64,000 bases of DNA from an uncultured Pelagibacteraceae bacterium (lineage in GTDB: Bacteria > Pseudomonadota > Alphaproteobacteria > Pelagibacterales > Pelagibacteraceae), in NCBI GenBank assembly GCA_902580505.1, contig CACHLB010000001.1, positions 62,001-126,000 on the forward strand, given 5' to 3'. Of this stretch, positions 50,662-58,503 are shown piece after piece (within the stretch, counting starts at the first letter, position 1; the number at the start of each line of letters is the position of its first letter). The notes under the pieces were generated by a model. That model was given only the letters and a program-made list of their open reading frames with translations, had not been told where the DNA came from and searched no databases. Both the position numbers and the translations under genes were made by a program.

Positions 50662-52086
50662 CTATTTAGATAATAACTTTCCTAATACTCTAATATCCTT
50701 AACTTTTTCTAAGTTCTTTACTGTTTCAATAATTTTTTTTGATTTAGATAAAGGCCATTTAGCAAATTCTGTACAACCAAGAAACTTATCTGCAACTTCA
50801 TCATAAGTCATTGGTATTGCTGGACTACCTTTTCCAAAATCACCTCTCCCAGATATTTTTTTTCCATTTTTTAAATAGATATCTATTAGAGTTGTCATCT
50901 TGTCGTAACCTGCGGCCTCAGCTATTTTATTTTTATAAAAGTTCACTTTTTTAAGCATTTGTTGGACATCAGATTTATTAATTCTTTTATCTTGATATTC
51001 AGGAATGTATGCTCTTCTATCAATTAAAAGTATTGCCATAGAATACTCCATACTAAATTTAGCTTGAAACTCATTTTTTGGTCTATGATGTATCAAAGCA
51101 TTTTGCATGTTATGGTTTGTGCCAACATCTACTTTAACTACTTGCTCTGGCTTAATGTCATACTTTTTAATTAACTCTAACATCTTTGTCATCCCAGGAT
51201 GAGTTAAAGAACCACAAGGATGTGGTTTAATAGAAATACCTGGAGATTTAAATGTCCATGGTCTTCCAAGTTTACCTTTTAATGCGTTAATATCGTATCC
51301 GCCTCCATGGGCTTGGAAGAAACCTCTTGGAGATTCCAAAATTTTATCTGTCGAGGACCACCCATATCTTACTAAATCACAAGCTATCACTCCACTCTCA
51401 GCCGCTCTACCTGCGTGCAGTGGTTTTGTCATTGTTCCAAAATTTTCTCTTAATCCAGCGCTAAGAGAGGCCGCAATCCCTAAAGATCTTAAAATTTTGT
51501 TATGATCATATTTTCTAATTTTAGCTGCAGCAGAAGCAGAAGCAAAAGTTCCACAGGTTGCTGTTGAGTGAAAACCATGTTGATAATGACGTGGAGACAT
51601 GGCTTCAGATATTTTACATTCTACATCTACACCAATTAAATATGAGTTTAAAAAATCTTTTCCATTAATTTTATTTACTTCACCTTCCGCAAAAGCGCTT
51701 GGCAAGCAAGGTGCAGTAGGATGTGTTAATAACCCATAAACCCTATCTTTTGCTACAGCTAATTGCGTATCATCGTAATCGTCAGAATGTATTCCTACAC
51801 CATTTGCCAAGGCTGCAAAGTGCGTTGGAACCTTCATTTTTGAACCAATAACTGTTGCCTTCCCTTTTGCTGAACTTTTTTTGATATGTGCAAATAAGTA
51901 ATTACCTGTTCTTGCAACAGAGCCTGATAATGCTAAACCAAAACCATCCAAAATATGTTTTTTTGCTAACTCAACAACTTCTTTTGGAATATTTTTAAAT
52001 TTTGTTTTGTGAACAAAGTTAGCAACGTATTTTGTTAAGTCTTTTCCTCTTTTAGATTTAATATTAGGTGTAAAAGCTTTAGTCAT
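50662..52086 (-). CDS. MmgE/PrpD family protein, second paralogue
   Basis: A 474-residue protein of the MmgE/PrpD family, with HSDDYDDTQLA near residue 100 and GFHSTATCGTFASASAAAKI near 170, the usual substrate-loop region. Members dehydrate or isomerise tricarboxylates (2-methylcitrate, itaconate-type or related acids). It differs clearly from the PrpD encoded on the other strand. It is the last gene of a unit with the TctABC transporter, so it likely acts on the acid that transporter imports. Substrate unknown. Confidence 0.85.
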   Translation of the reverse strand: MTKAFTPNIKSKRGKDLTKYVANFVHKTKFKNIPKEVVELAKKHILDGFGLALSGSVARTGNYLFAHIKKSSAKGKATVIGSKMKVPTHFAALANGVGIHSDDYDDTQLAVAKDRVYGLLTHPTAPCLPSAFAEGEVNKINGKDFLNSYLIGVDVECKISEAMSPRHYQHGFHSTATCGTFASASAAAKIRKYDHNKILRSLGIAASLSAGLRENFGTMTKPLHAGRAAESGVIACDLVRYGWSSTDKILESPRGFFQAHGGGYDINALKGKLGRPWTFKSPGISIKPHPCGSLTHPGMTKMLELIKKYDIKPEQVVKVDVGTNHNMQNALIHHRPKNEFQAKFSMEYSMAILLIDRRAYIPEYQDKRINKSDVQQMLKKVNFYKNKIAEAAGYDKMTTLIDIYLKNGKKISGRGDFGKGSPAIPMTYDEVADKFLGCTEFAKWPLSKSKKIIETVKNLEKVKDIRVLGKLLSK

Positions 52087-53558
52087 TATTTTCCTTTCAT
52101 TATTAGATTTTTAATAGGTCTGTAGAATAAACTTAAAAAAGTTAATGTAAAAAATACAAGTACTATTGGCCTTGTAAAAAACATTAATATATTTTGGTCA
52201 AATATTATGATTGATTGAGCTAATGAATTTTCCACTAATTCGCCTAATACAATTCCCATAATTATTGGTGCTGGAGAAAATCCTGACCGTCTTAAGAAAA
52301 ATCCAACAACACCTGAAATTAGCATTATGTAAACATCTACCATAGACTGGGATAGTCCATAAGATCCAACAAGACAAAATACAAATACAGATGGCCATAA
52401 ATAACCTCTTGGTATTAAAGAAATTCTTGAGAATATTTTAGCTCCAAGTAAACCAAAAATTAAAAAGATAAAGTTTGCTAAAAGCATGCCATAAAAAATT
52501 GTGTAAAGCAGATCAGGTTGCTGTTCAAACAAATATGGTCCAGCTCTTAATCCATGAATTTGAAATCCTCCAAGAATTACTGCTGTAGTTGCTGAACCTG
52601 GAATACCTAAAGCAAGAGTTGGTATCATTGCACCACCTGTAGCGGCATTATTGGCTGACTCTGGAGCTGCAACACCTTCTATTTCTCCTTTTCCAAAGTT
52701 ATCTTTATTTTTTGACCATCTTCTTGCCTCGTTATAACCAATCATTGCGCTAACTGTTCCGCCTTCAGCCGGAAGAATACCTATAAAAGTTCCTATACCT
52801 GATGATCTTAAAATTGTTTTAACACAACTCTTAAATTCTGAAATTGAAGGAAGTTTTATTGCTGAAAACTTAATTCTTTCTAAAAGTAATTCACTTTTTG
52901 AAGCTTGGACTAATATCTCTGACATTGCAAATAAACCAATTAATACAGGAACAAAGCTTATCCCTTCAAAAAGTTCAGCAACCCCAAATGTAAATCTTGA
53001 AATACCAGTTGTAAGATGAACTCCAATTGTTGCAACAAATAAACCTATCAAGCCACCTATAAGATTTTTAACTGGAGACTTTGAGCTTATAGAAGCTAAC
53101 ATTGATAATCCAAATATTGCCAATGCAAAATATTCAGGAGGTCCAAATTTATATGCAATTCTTGCAAGTGTTGGTGCAAAAATAATTAGGACAGCCAAAG
53201 AAATAATTCCACCAACTACACTAGATACTGCAGCCATCCCTAAAGCTTTACCTGCCTGGCCCTTCTGAGCCATTGGAAAACCATCAAAAGCTGTTGCAGC
53301 AGCAGGTGGGGCGCCAGGTGCATTAATTAATATAGCTGTGATTGATCCTCCAAAAGTACCACCACAATATAATGCAGCCATAGCTGCAATCGCTTGACTG
53401 GGTTCTAAATATATTGTGAACGGTAATAACAATGCAATAGCCATTCCTGAACTTAATCCAGGAAGAGCACCTATCAATACTCCAACAATTGTAGATCCTA
53501 GTATTAAACCAAATGTTGTTGGATTTAAAATTAAAGAGATATTTGATAAAATTTCCAT
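52086..53558 (-). CDS. tripartite tricarboxylate transporter large permease, TctA family
   Basis: A 490-residue inner-membrane protein with about eleven to twelve hydrophobic segments. Family hallmarks are GALPGLSSGMAIALLLPFT near residues 32-50, GGTFGGSITAILINAPGAP near 66-84 and GIPGSATTAVILGGFQ near 318. It uses the ion gradient with TctB and the periplasmic TctC to take up carboxylates. It overlaps neighbours by one base each. Confidence 0.95.
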   Translation of the reverse strand: MEILSNISLILNPTTFGLILGSTIVGVLIGALPGLSSGMAIALLLPFTIYLEPSQAIAAMAALYCGGTFGGSITAILINAPGAPPAAATAFDGFPMAQKGQAGKALGMAAVSSVVGGIISLAVLIIFAPTLARIAYKFGPPEYFALAIFGLSMLASISSKSPVKNLIGGLIGLFVATIGVHLTTGISRFTFGVAELFEGISFVPVLIGLFAMSEILVQASKSELLLERIKFSAIKLPSISEFKSCVKTILRSSGIGTFIGILPAEGGTVSAMIGYNEARRWSKNKDNFGKGEIEGVAAPESANNAATGGAMIPTLALGIPGSATTAVILGGFQIHGLRAGPYLFEQQPDLLYTIFYGMLLANFIFLIFGLLGAKIFSRISLIPRGYLWPSVFVFCLVGSYGLSQSMVDVYIMLISGVVGFFLRRSGFSPAPIIMGIVLGELVENSLAQSIIIFDQNILMFFTRPIVLVFFTLTFLSLFYRPIKNLIMKGK

Positions 53559-54022
53559 TAATAAAAATTCCTAATTATAAATTCCTCTAATATCCCTTGA
53601 GGAAATTTTAATTGAAGTACAAGTGTAAAAAAAACAAAAACAAATACTGATATAGTTAAAGAATAAAAAAAGATTTTTATATAATCTTTCCTTTGCCATA
53701 ACATAGGTGTAACTAAAGTGAACAAAAATATAGAAATTAAAAATCCAAGTTTATCTGCTATTAAAACTATAAATAATGTATAAGCAAATGTTACAAAAGC
53801 ATTTCTTCGAATTAATTCTTTTTTATCAGACTTTAAATTTTTATTCTGAATTAACTGAAATATAGATAAAAAAATTATTAAAGAAAAAATTAATCTTGGC
53901 ATCATTGTAGGTTGCATTCCCTGAGCTAAAATTTCAGGAACTTCATCAAATGTGAATGTGTATGCAAATAATGCGACTGATATAATTATAATAATACTTA
54001 GAATTTTTATATCTTTTATCAT
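53558..54022 (-). CDS. tripartite tricarboxylate transporter small permease, TctB family
   Basis: A 154-residue membrane protein with four hydrophobic segments and little conserved sequence, the usual TctB pattern. It lies between tctC and tctA, one base overlapping tctA. The tctC-tctB gap holds a strong hairpin ending nine bases before this start, and no Shine-Dalgarno sequence is seen, so expression is probably kept below that of TctC. Confidence 0.85.
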   Translation of the reverse strand: MIKDIKILSIIIIISVALFAYTFTFDEVPEILAQGMQPTMMPRLIFSLIIFLSIFQLIQNKNLKSDKKELIRRNAFVTFAYTLFIVLIADKLGFLISIFLFTLVTPMLWQRKDYIKIFFYSLTISVFVFVFFTLVLQLKFPQGILEEFIIRNFY

Positions 54023-54031
54023 TTTGATTTA

Positions 54032-54055
54032 AATGGGGGTTGTATAACCCCCATT
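54032..54055 (-). terminator. perfect GC-rich hairpin between tctC and tctB
   Basis: AATGGGGGTT pairs perfectly with AACCCCCATT over ten base pairs around a four-base loop. It lies 12 bases after the tctC stop in transcription order and ends nine bases before the tctB start. With no U-run it is more likely an mRNA-stabilising 3' end or partial terminator that raises the binding protein over the permease. Confidence 0.65.
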
Positions 54056-54067
54056 AAGTAATTGAAA

Positions 54068-55039
54068 TTATTTAGCTAAACCTAAACTTACTAAAGCAGC
54101 TCTTGCTTCTTTGTAAATAGATTTAATTTCAGCATCCCAAGCTTTAGCACCTGCAACACTTGATGCATCCAAACCAGCACCTTGTAAATAGTTTTGGTAA
54201 ACTGGATGTTTCATAGCTTTAAGGAATCCTTTTTCAAGAGTATCAATAGTTTTTTGTGGTGTACCTTTAAGCACAACAACGCCTCTAACTGTAGCAAAAG
54301 ACGCATTAATACCTTTTTCTTTTAGAGTTGGTGTATCTGGTAATGCAGACATTCTTTCATCTGCCATTACTGCTAGTACTCTCAATTCGCCTGCATCTAA
54401 CTGATCTTTTCCTTCATCAAGGTTTAATCCAGCAGCTTCGATTTGATTTCCTACTAAACTAGTCATTATCGCTCCACCACCTTCGAATGGTACAAAAGCA
54501 ATTTTTGTTTTTGCTTCCCTTGCGAATATTAATCCTGAAATATGATCAACACTTCCTACGTTAGTACCACCATATTTAATTGGTTTTTTTTGACCAGCTT
54601 TAATTAAATCTTCAATTGTTTTGTAAGGACTTTTTGCATTTACAAATATTACAATTGGGTCAACTGTAGTTCTTGCAACACCAACAAAATCATCAATTGT
54701 CAGCTCCGCTTGCCCTCTAGCCATTCTAAATAAATGTGTTGGGGTAATAGCTAGTACTGTATGACCATCTCTAGGCTTCGATTTTACGTAAGCCATTGCC
54801 TTGTTACCTGCATCACCTCTTTTTGGAGTGATGTAAGCATTATTTTTAAGATTTTTTCTTGTTCTAATTAACAACATTCTTGCAGTTGTATCAGTTCCTC
54901 CACCTAGACCGGCGTGAGTAACAACTTCAATTGGTTTAGATGGAAAACCATGACCGTCAGCAACGGCAACATTTCCCAAACCAATGAATGATGTAACTAC
55001 TAAAATAGCGCTAAGTAACAAATTTAACGTTTTTTTCAT
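54068..55039 (-). CDS. tripartite tricarboxylate transporter substrate-binding protein, TctC (Bug) family
   Basis: A 323-residue periplasmic binding protein with a signal peptide at about residues 1-27 ending in AVADG. The Bug-fold patterns are clear: FPSKPIEVVTHAGLGGGTDTTAR near 32-54 and KYGGTNVGSVDHISG near 155. It captures a carboxylate for TctAB. It follows a 100-base gap, carries its own likely promoter and a Shine-Dalgarno AGAGG, and is separated from tctB by a hairpin. Ligand unknown; the flanking prp and MmgE/PrpD genes suggest a tri- or dicarboxylate. Confidence 0.93.
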   Translation of the reverse strand: MKKTLNLLLSAILVVTSFIGLGNVAVADGHGFPSKPIEVVTHAGLGGGTDTTARMLLIRTRKNLKNNAYITPKRGDAGNKAMAYVKSKPRDGHTVLAITPTHLFRMARGQAELTIDDFVGVARTTVDPIVIFVNAKSPYKTIEDLIKAGQKKPIKYGGTNVGSVDHISGLIFAREAKTKIAFVPFEGGGAIMTSLVGNQIEAAGLNLDEGKDQLDAGELRVLAVMADERMSALPDTPTLKEKGINASFATVRGVVVLKGTPQKTIDTLEKGFLKAMKHPVYQNYLQGAGLDASSVAGAKAWDAEIKSIYKEARAALVSLGLAK

Positions 55040-55061
55040 TGTTTTCCTCTCGTAAAGTTAA

Positions 55062-55091
55062 AATTTATATAATCAAAGTGAAATTGCTAAT
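55062..55091 (-). promoter_or_regulatory. putative promoter region of the tctC unit
   Basis: In the 100-base gap upstream of tctC the minus strand shows TTGTAT, an 18-base spacer and TATATA, then an AGAGG Shine-Dalgarno close to the ATG. The element positions are approximate and the DNA is AT-rich, so confidence is limited. Confidence 0.35.
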
Positions 55092-55139
55092 ACAAGGATC
55101 ATTTGACCACACCCAAATAAGATTATTAAATAAAAGTAA

Positions 55140-55394
55140 CTAAATATTTGATTTTAACTTCTCTTTATACAATGAGATACCCTTTTCGACCTTATTCTTA
55201 TATGATTTCTTAAAACCTTCTAATTGCCAGCCTGAAAGTCTATTCTCCAGCTCTTTTAAGTTATTGCTCTTCCAAACATCAGTTGTTTCAGGATCTTTCC
55301 AGATTTTCTTTTCTTCATCAGATCTCCCACATCCATAACAGAGACCTGACACTGGATCAGTTTTACAAATACTTATACAGGGGCTTACTATCAC
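55140..55394 (-). CDS. DUF1289 family small protein
   Basis: An 84-residue protein whose N-terminus SPCISICKTDPVSGLCYGCGR carries four cysteines in the DUF1289 pattern, probably a small metal- or cluster-binding site; the rest is charged and helical. No function is established for the family. It begins six bases after the nrdB stop in the same direction, so it is co-transcribed with ribonucleotide reductase. Confidence 0.85.
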   Translation of the reverse strand: MIVSPCISICKTDPVSGLCYGCGRSDEEKKIWKDPETTDVWKSNNLKELENRLSGWQLEGFKKSYKNKVEKGISLYKEKLKSNI

Positions 55395-55400
55395 TTAATC

Positions 55401-56414
55401 CTAGGAGAAAGCGTCTATCCAGTTACCTTGTGTAGATGCTTTTGAATATTCAGTGGCTCTACCTTCAAAGAAGTTCATATGCTCTACCGCATTTAACATT
55501 GTATCTAACCATGTTAGCGGGTTTTTTTGAACATCATATATTGGCTCAAGACCTAACTGAGTTAATCTTCTATTGCCAATGAACCTTATGTAATCTTTAA
55601 CTTCTTGAGCAGTTAAACCTTGCATTGGACCCATTTCAAAAGCTAGATCAATAAATGCATCTTCATGTTCAATTATAGTTCTGCAAGCTTCATAAAGTTC
55701 TTTTTTAAGTTTTGGTGTCCAAATCTCAGGATTTTCTTTAATGAACTCCTTAAAAATTCTAATCATAGAATTGCAGTGAAGAGTTTCGTCTCTTACCGAC
55801 CAAGTAACTATCTGACCCATTCCTTTAAGTTTGTTGTGTCTTGGAAAGTTTAATAAAATTGCGAAACTTGCAAATAACTGAAGGCCTTCTGTAAAGGCAC
55901 TAAATACCGCAACAGTTTTTGCGATATCTTCTTTTGAGTTTACATTAAAGTTTTGCATGTAATCATATTTATCTTTCATCTCTTTGTACTTCATGAATGC
56001 AGAATATTCAGACTCTGGCATTCCAATAGTATCTAACAAATGTGAATAAGCTGCTACATGGACTGTTTCCATAGAAGCAAATGCTGTCATCATCATTAAA
56101 ACTTCTGTAGGTTTAAATACAGTTGTGTAATGTCTTAAATAACAGTTATTAACTTCAACATCTGCTTGAGTAAAAAATCTAAAAATTTGAGTTAATAAAT
56201 TTTTTTCCGACTCAGAAAGATTTTTTTGCCAATCTCTAACATCATCACCAAGTGGAACTTCCTCTGGTAACCAATGAATCCTTTGTTGAGTTAACCAAGC
56301 ATCATAACACCATGGATATCTGAATGGTTTATAAACTGGGTTCTCAACTAATAGACCCATTTTCTTTGGTTCTGTAATTTTTTGTTTTGTATCTTTTAGA
56401 CTTTCTACTGACAT
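55401..56414 (-). CDS. nrdB: class I ribonucleotide reductase beta subunit
   Basis: Holds the diiron-type cofactor and radical for dNTP synthesis. With the start giving MSVESLKD (337 residues; Shine-Dalgarno GAGGAG upstream), the ligands are Asp85, Glu116 and His119, and the radical tyrosine is Tyr123 (METVHVAAYSH), matching E. coli Asp84, Glu115, His118 and Tyr122. Later ligands lie in FTEGLQ and RDETLH. The radical Tyr rules out class Ic. No nrdI is adjacent, so Ia is more likely than Ib. It overlaps nrdA. Confidence 0.95.
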   Translation of the reverse strand: MSVESLKDTKQKITEPKKMGLLVENPVYKPFRYPWCYDAWLTQQRIHWLPEEVPLGDDVRDWQKNLSESEKNLLTQIFRFFTQADVEVNNCYLRHYTTVFKPTEVLMMMTAFASMETVHVAAYSHLLDTIGMPESEYSAFMKYKEMKDKYDYMQNFNVNSKEDIAKTVAVFSAFTEGLQLFASFAILLNFPRHNKLKGMGQIVTWSVRDETLHCNSMIRIFKEFIKENPEIWTPKLKKELYEACRTIIEHEDAFIDLAFEMGPMQGLTAQEVKDYIRFIGNRRLTQLGLEPIYDVQKNPLTWLDTMLNAVEHMNFFEGRATEYSKASTQGNWIDAFS

Positions 56415-58342
56415 GATAAACACTCCTCATATTCTGGTTGTTGATTTTCTTGTTTCTTAGATTTGTAAACGTTTGCAGTTACATCTGTAGAATTTGCATC
56501 GTTTACGTTTTCCGCTCTTTGTATTGATTTAGATCTACAGTAATAAAGACTCTTCAATCCTTTTTTCCAAGCTTGGAAATGAATTTGGTGTAAGTCCCTT
56601 TTATGAATGTCTGCAGGTATAAATATATTGATTGATTGTGCTTGTGAAATATGAGGTGTTCTATCTGCACCTAATTCCACAATCCATTTCTGGTCTAACT
56701 CAAAAGCCGTTTTAAATACGTCTTTTTCTTGTTGGGTTAAAAAATCAAGATGAGAAACTGAGCCTTGATTAGTTGTTATACTTGACCATGTTTCATCATC
56801 ATTTTTACCGTGTTTCTCTAATAATTTACTTAGATATTTATTTCTAACGTTAAATGATCCAGACAAAGTTTTATGTGTATAACTATTTGCTGCAATTGGC
56901 TCTACACCTGGAGATGTTCCACCACAAATAATTGAAATTGAAGCAGTAGGAGCTATTGCAGTTTTATTTGAAAATCTTTCATTAATACCATAATCGGCAG
57001 CATCTGGACATGCACCTCTTTCATCAGCCAAATCTTTTGAAGCTTGATCAACTTGTTTTTGGATGCTTTCAAATATTTTTTTGTTCCAAACTTTACTCAT
57101 TACTGACTCAAAAGGAATCATTTTTTGTTGGAAGAATGAATGAAGTCCCATAACACCTAGACCAACACTTCTCTCTTTTAATGCTGAATAAACTGCATCA
57201 CTAAATGACTCGGGGGCTTTTTCAGTAAAGTCAGTTAATACATTGTCTAAAAATCTCATTACATCTGGAACAAAATTTTCATCGTCTTTCCATTCATCAT
57301 AAGTTTCTAAATTTAAAGATGATAAACAACATACTGCTGTTCTATCTCTACCCTCTTTATCAATTCCTGTTGGTAAAGTTATTTCGCTACATAAGTTGGA
57401 TGTCTTAACAGTCAAACCAGCTAGCTTATGATGTTGGGGTATCATTCTATTAACTGTATCAATGAAAACAATATAAGGTTCTCCAGTTTCAATTCTAGCA
57501 GTTAATAATCTAATCCATAAATTTCTTGCAGAGACAGTTGCTTGTACTGATTGATCTTTTGGACTTTTTAGTGCCCATTGTTCGTCTAACTCAACAGCTC
57601 TCATAAATGCATCTGAAACTAAAACACCGTGGTGTAAATTTAATGATCTTCTATTTGGATCACCACCTGTTGGTCTTCTCATTTCAATAAATTCTTCTAT
57701 CTCCGGATGATCAATTGGAAGATAACAAGCTGCTGATCCTCTTCTTAAAGAACCTTGACTGATCGCCATTGTCAAAGAGTCCATAACTTTAATGAAAGGA
57801 ATAATTCCTGAAGTTTTTCCAACTCTTCCAATTTTTTCTCCAATAGATCTTAAGTTGCCCCAATAACTTCCAATACCTCCACCTTTAGCTGCTAACCAAA
57901 CATTTTCACTCCATAGATCTAATATTCCAGTTAAACTATCTCCTGCTTCATTTAAGAAACAAGAAATTGGTAAACCTCTTTTTGTCCCACCATTTGATAA
58001 AACTGGTGTTGCTGGCATGAACCACAAGTTACTTATGTAGTTATAAAGTCTTTGCGCGTGCAAGTTGTCATCTGCATAATGACTCGCAACTCTTGCAAAT
58101 AAATCTTGGAATGACTCATTTTCTCCAAGGTATCTGTCGCTTAATGTTGCTCTTCCAAAATCTGTTAAATTGTTATCTCTTGATCTATCAATTTTAATAG
58201 TTATTCCTTTAGAATTTTGAAACAACTCTGTGTTGTTATTTAGTGAAAATAAGTCTGGTCTTTTGTCATTATTGCTGATTTTTTCTGCTGGTTTATAATC
58301 AGAGACAGCTTTCCTGATCGCCTGAGACAATATTTTGTTCAT
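56405..58342 (-). CDS. nrdA: class I ribonucleotide reductase alpha subunit, without ATP-cone
   Basis: Reduces ribonucleoside diphosphates. Active-site landmarks are present: the redox Cys in GLPISCFLNE, the TSNLCSEI block with the thiyl Cys, and the C-terminal shuttle pair CLSC just before the end. At 645 residues it is about 115 shorter than E. coli NrdA; the N-terminal ATP-cone that senses dATP is not visible, so overall activity control may differ. A GGGAG Shine-Dalgarno precedes the ATG, and two NrdR boxes lie upstream. Confidence 0.95.
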   Translation of the reverse strand: MNKILSQAIRKAVSDYKPAEKISNNDKRPDLFSLNNNTELFQNSKGITIKIDRSRDNNLTDFGRATLSDRYLGENESFQDLFARVASHYADDNLHAQRLYNYISNLWFMPATPVLSNGGTKRGLPISCFLNEAGDSLTGILDLWSENVWLAAKGGGIGSYWGNLRSIGEKIGRVGKTSGIIPFIKVMDSLTMAISQGSLRRGSAACYLPIDHPEIEEFIEMRRPTGGDPNRRSLNLHHGVLVSDAFMRAVELDEQWALKSPKDQSVQATVSARNLWIRLLTARIETGEPYIVFIDTVNRMIPQHHKLAGLTVKTSNLCSEITLPTGIDKEGRDRTAVCCLSSLNLETYDEWKDDENFVPDVMRFLDNVLTDFTEKAPESFSDAVYSALKERSVGLGVMGLHSFFQQKMIPFESVMSKVWNKKIFESIQKQVDQASKDLADERGACPDAADYGINERFSNKTAIAPTASISIICGGTSPGVEPIAANSYTHKTLSGSFNVRNKYLSKLLEKHGKNDDETWSSITTNQGSVSHLDFLTQQEKDVFKTAFELDQKWIVELGADRTPHISQAQSINIFIPADIHKRDLHQIHFQAWKKGLKSLYYCRSKSIQRAENVNDANSTDVTANVYKSKKQENQQPEYEECLSCQ

Positions 58343-58382
58343 TAAACTCCCTTTTAATCTTTATACTAAAAAATCTAGTAAA

Positions 58383-58398
58383 TAACTAGATATAGTGT
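58383..58398. promoter_or_regulatory. NrdR box 1
   Basis: TAACTAGATATAGTGT agrees with the NrdR consensus (acaCwAtATaTwGtgt) at about 13 of 16 positions. It lies 41 bases upstream of the nrdA start. NrdR is the ATP/dATP-sensing repressor of ribonucleotide reductase genes. Confidence 0.75.
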
Positions 58399-58413
58399 GT
58401 AGATTTACCTGAT

Positions 58414-58429
58414 ATACTATATAAATTGT
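58414..58429. promoter_or_regulatory. NrdR box 2
   Basis: ATACTATATAAATTGT also agrees at about 13 of 16 positions. Its offset from box 1 is 31 bp, three helical turns, the spacing typical of paired NrdR boxes. The rest of this 161-base divergent gap is AT-rich with no clear single promoter. Confidence 0.75.
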
Positions 58430-58503
58430 AAATCAATAGAACATTTATAGAACTTATTAAATATTTATCAATAAAAATTTTAAAAAAATGTACATATATC
58501 CAC

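Noticed and set aside
58343..58503. Riboswitch in the nrdA-phosphohexomutase gap
   Set aside because: No extended stem structure was found; the palindromic segments fit NrdR boxes better.
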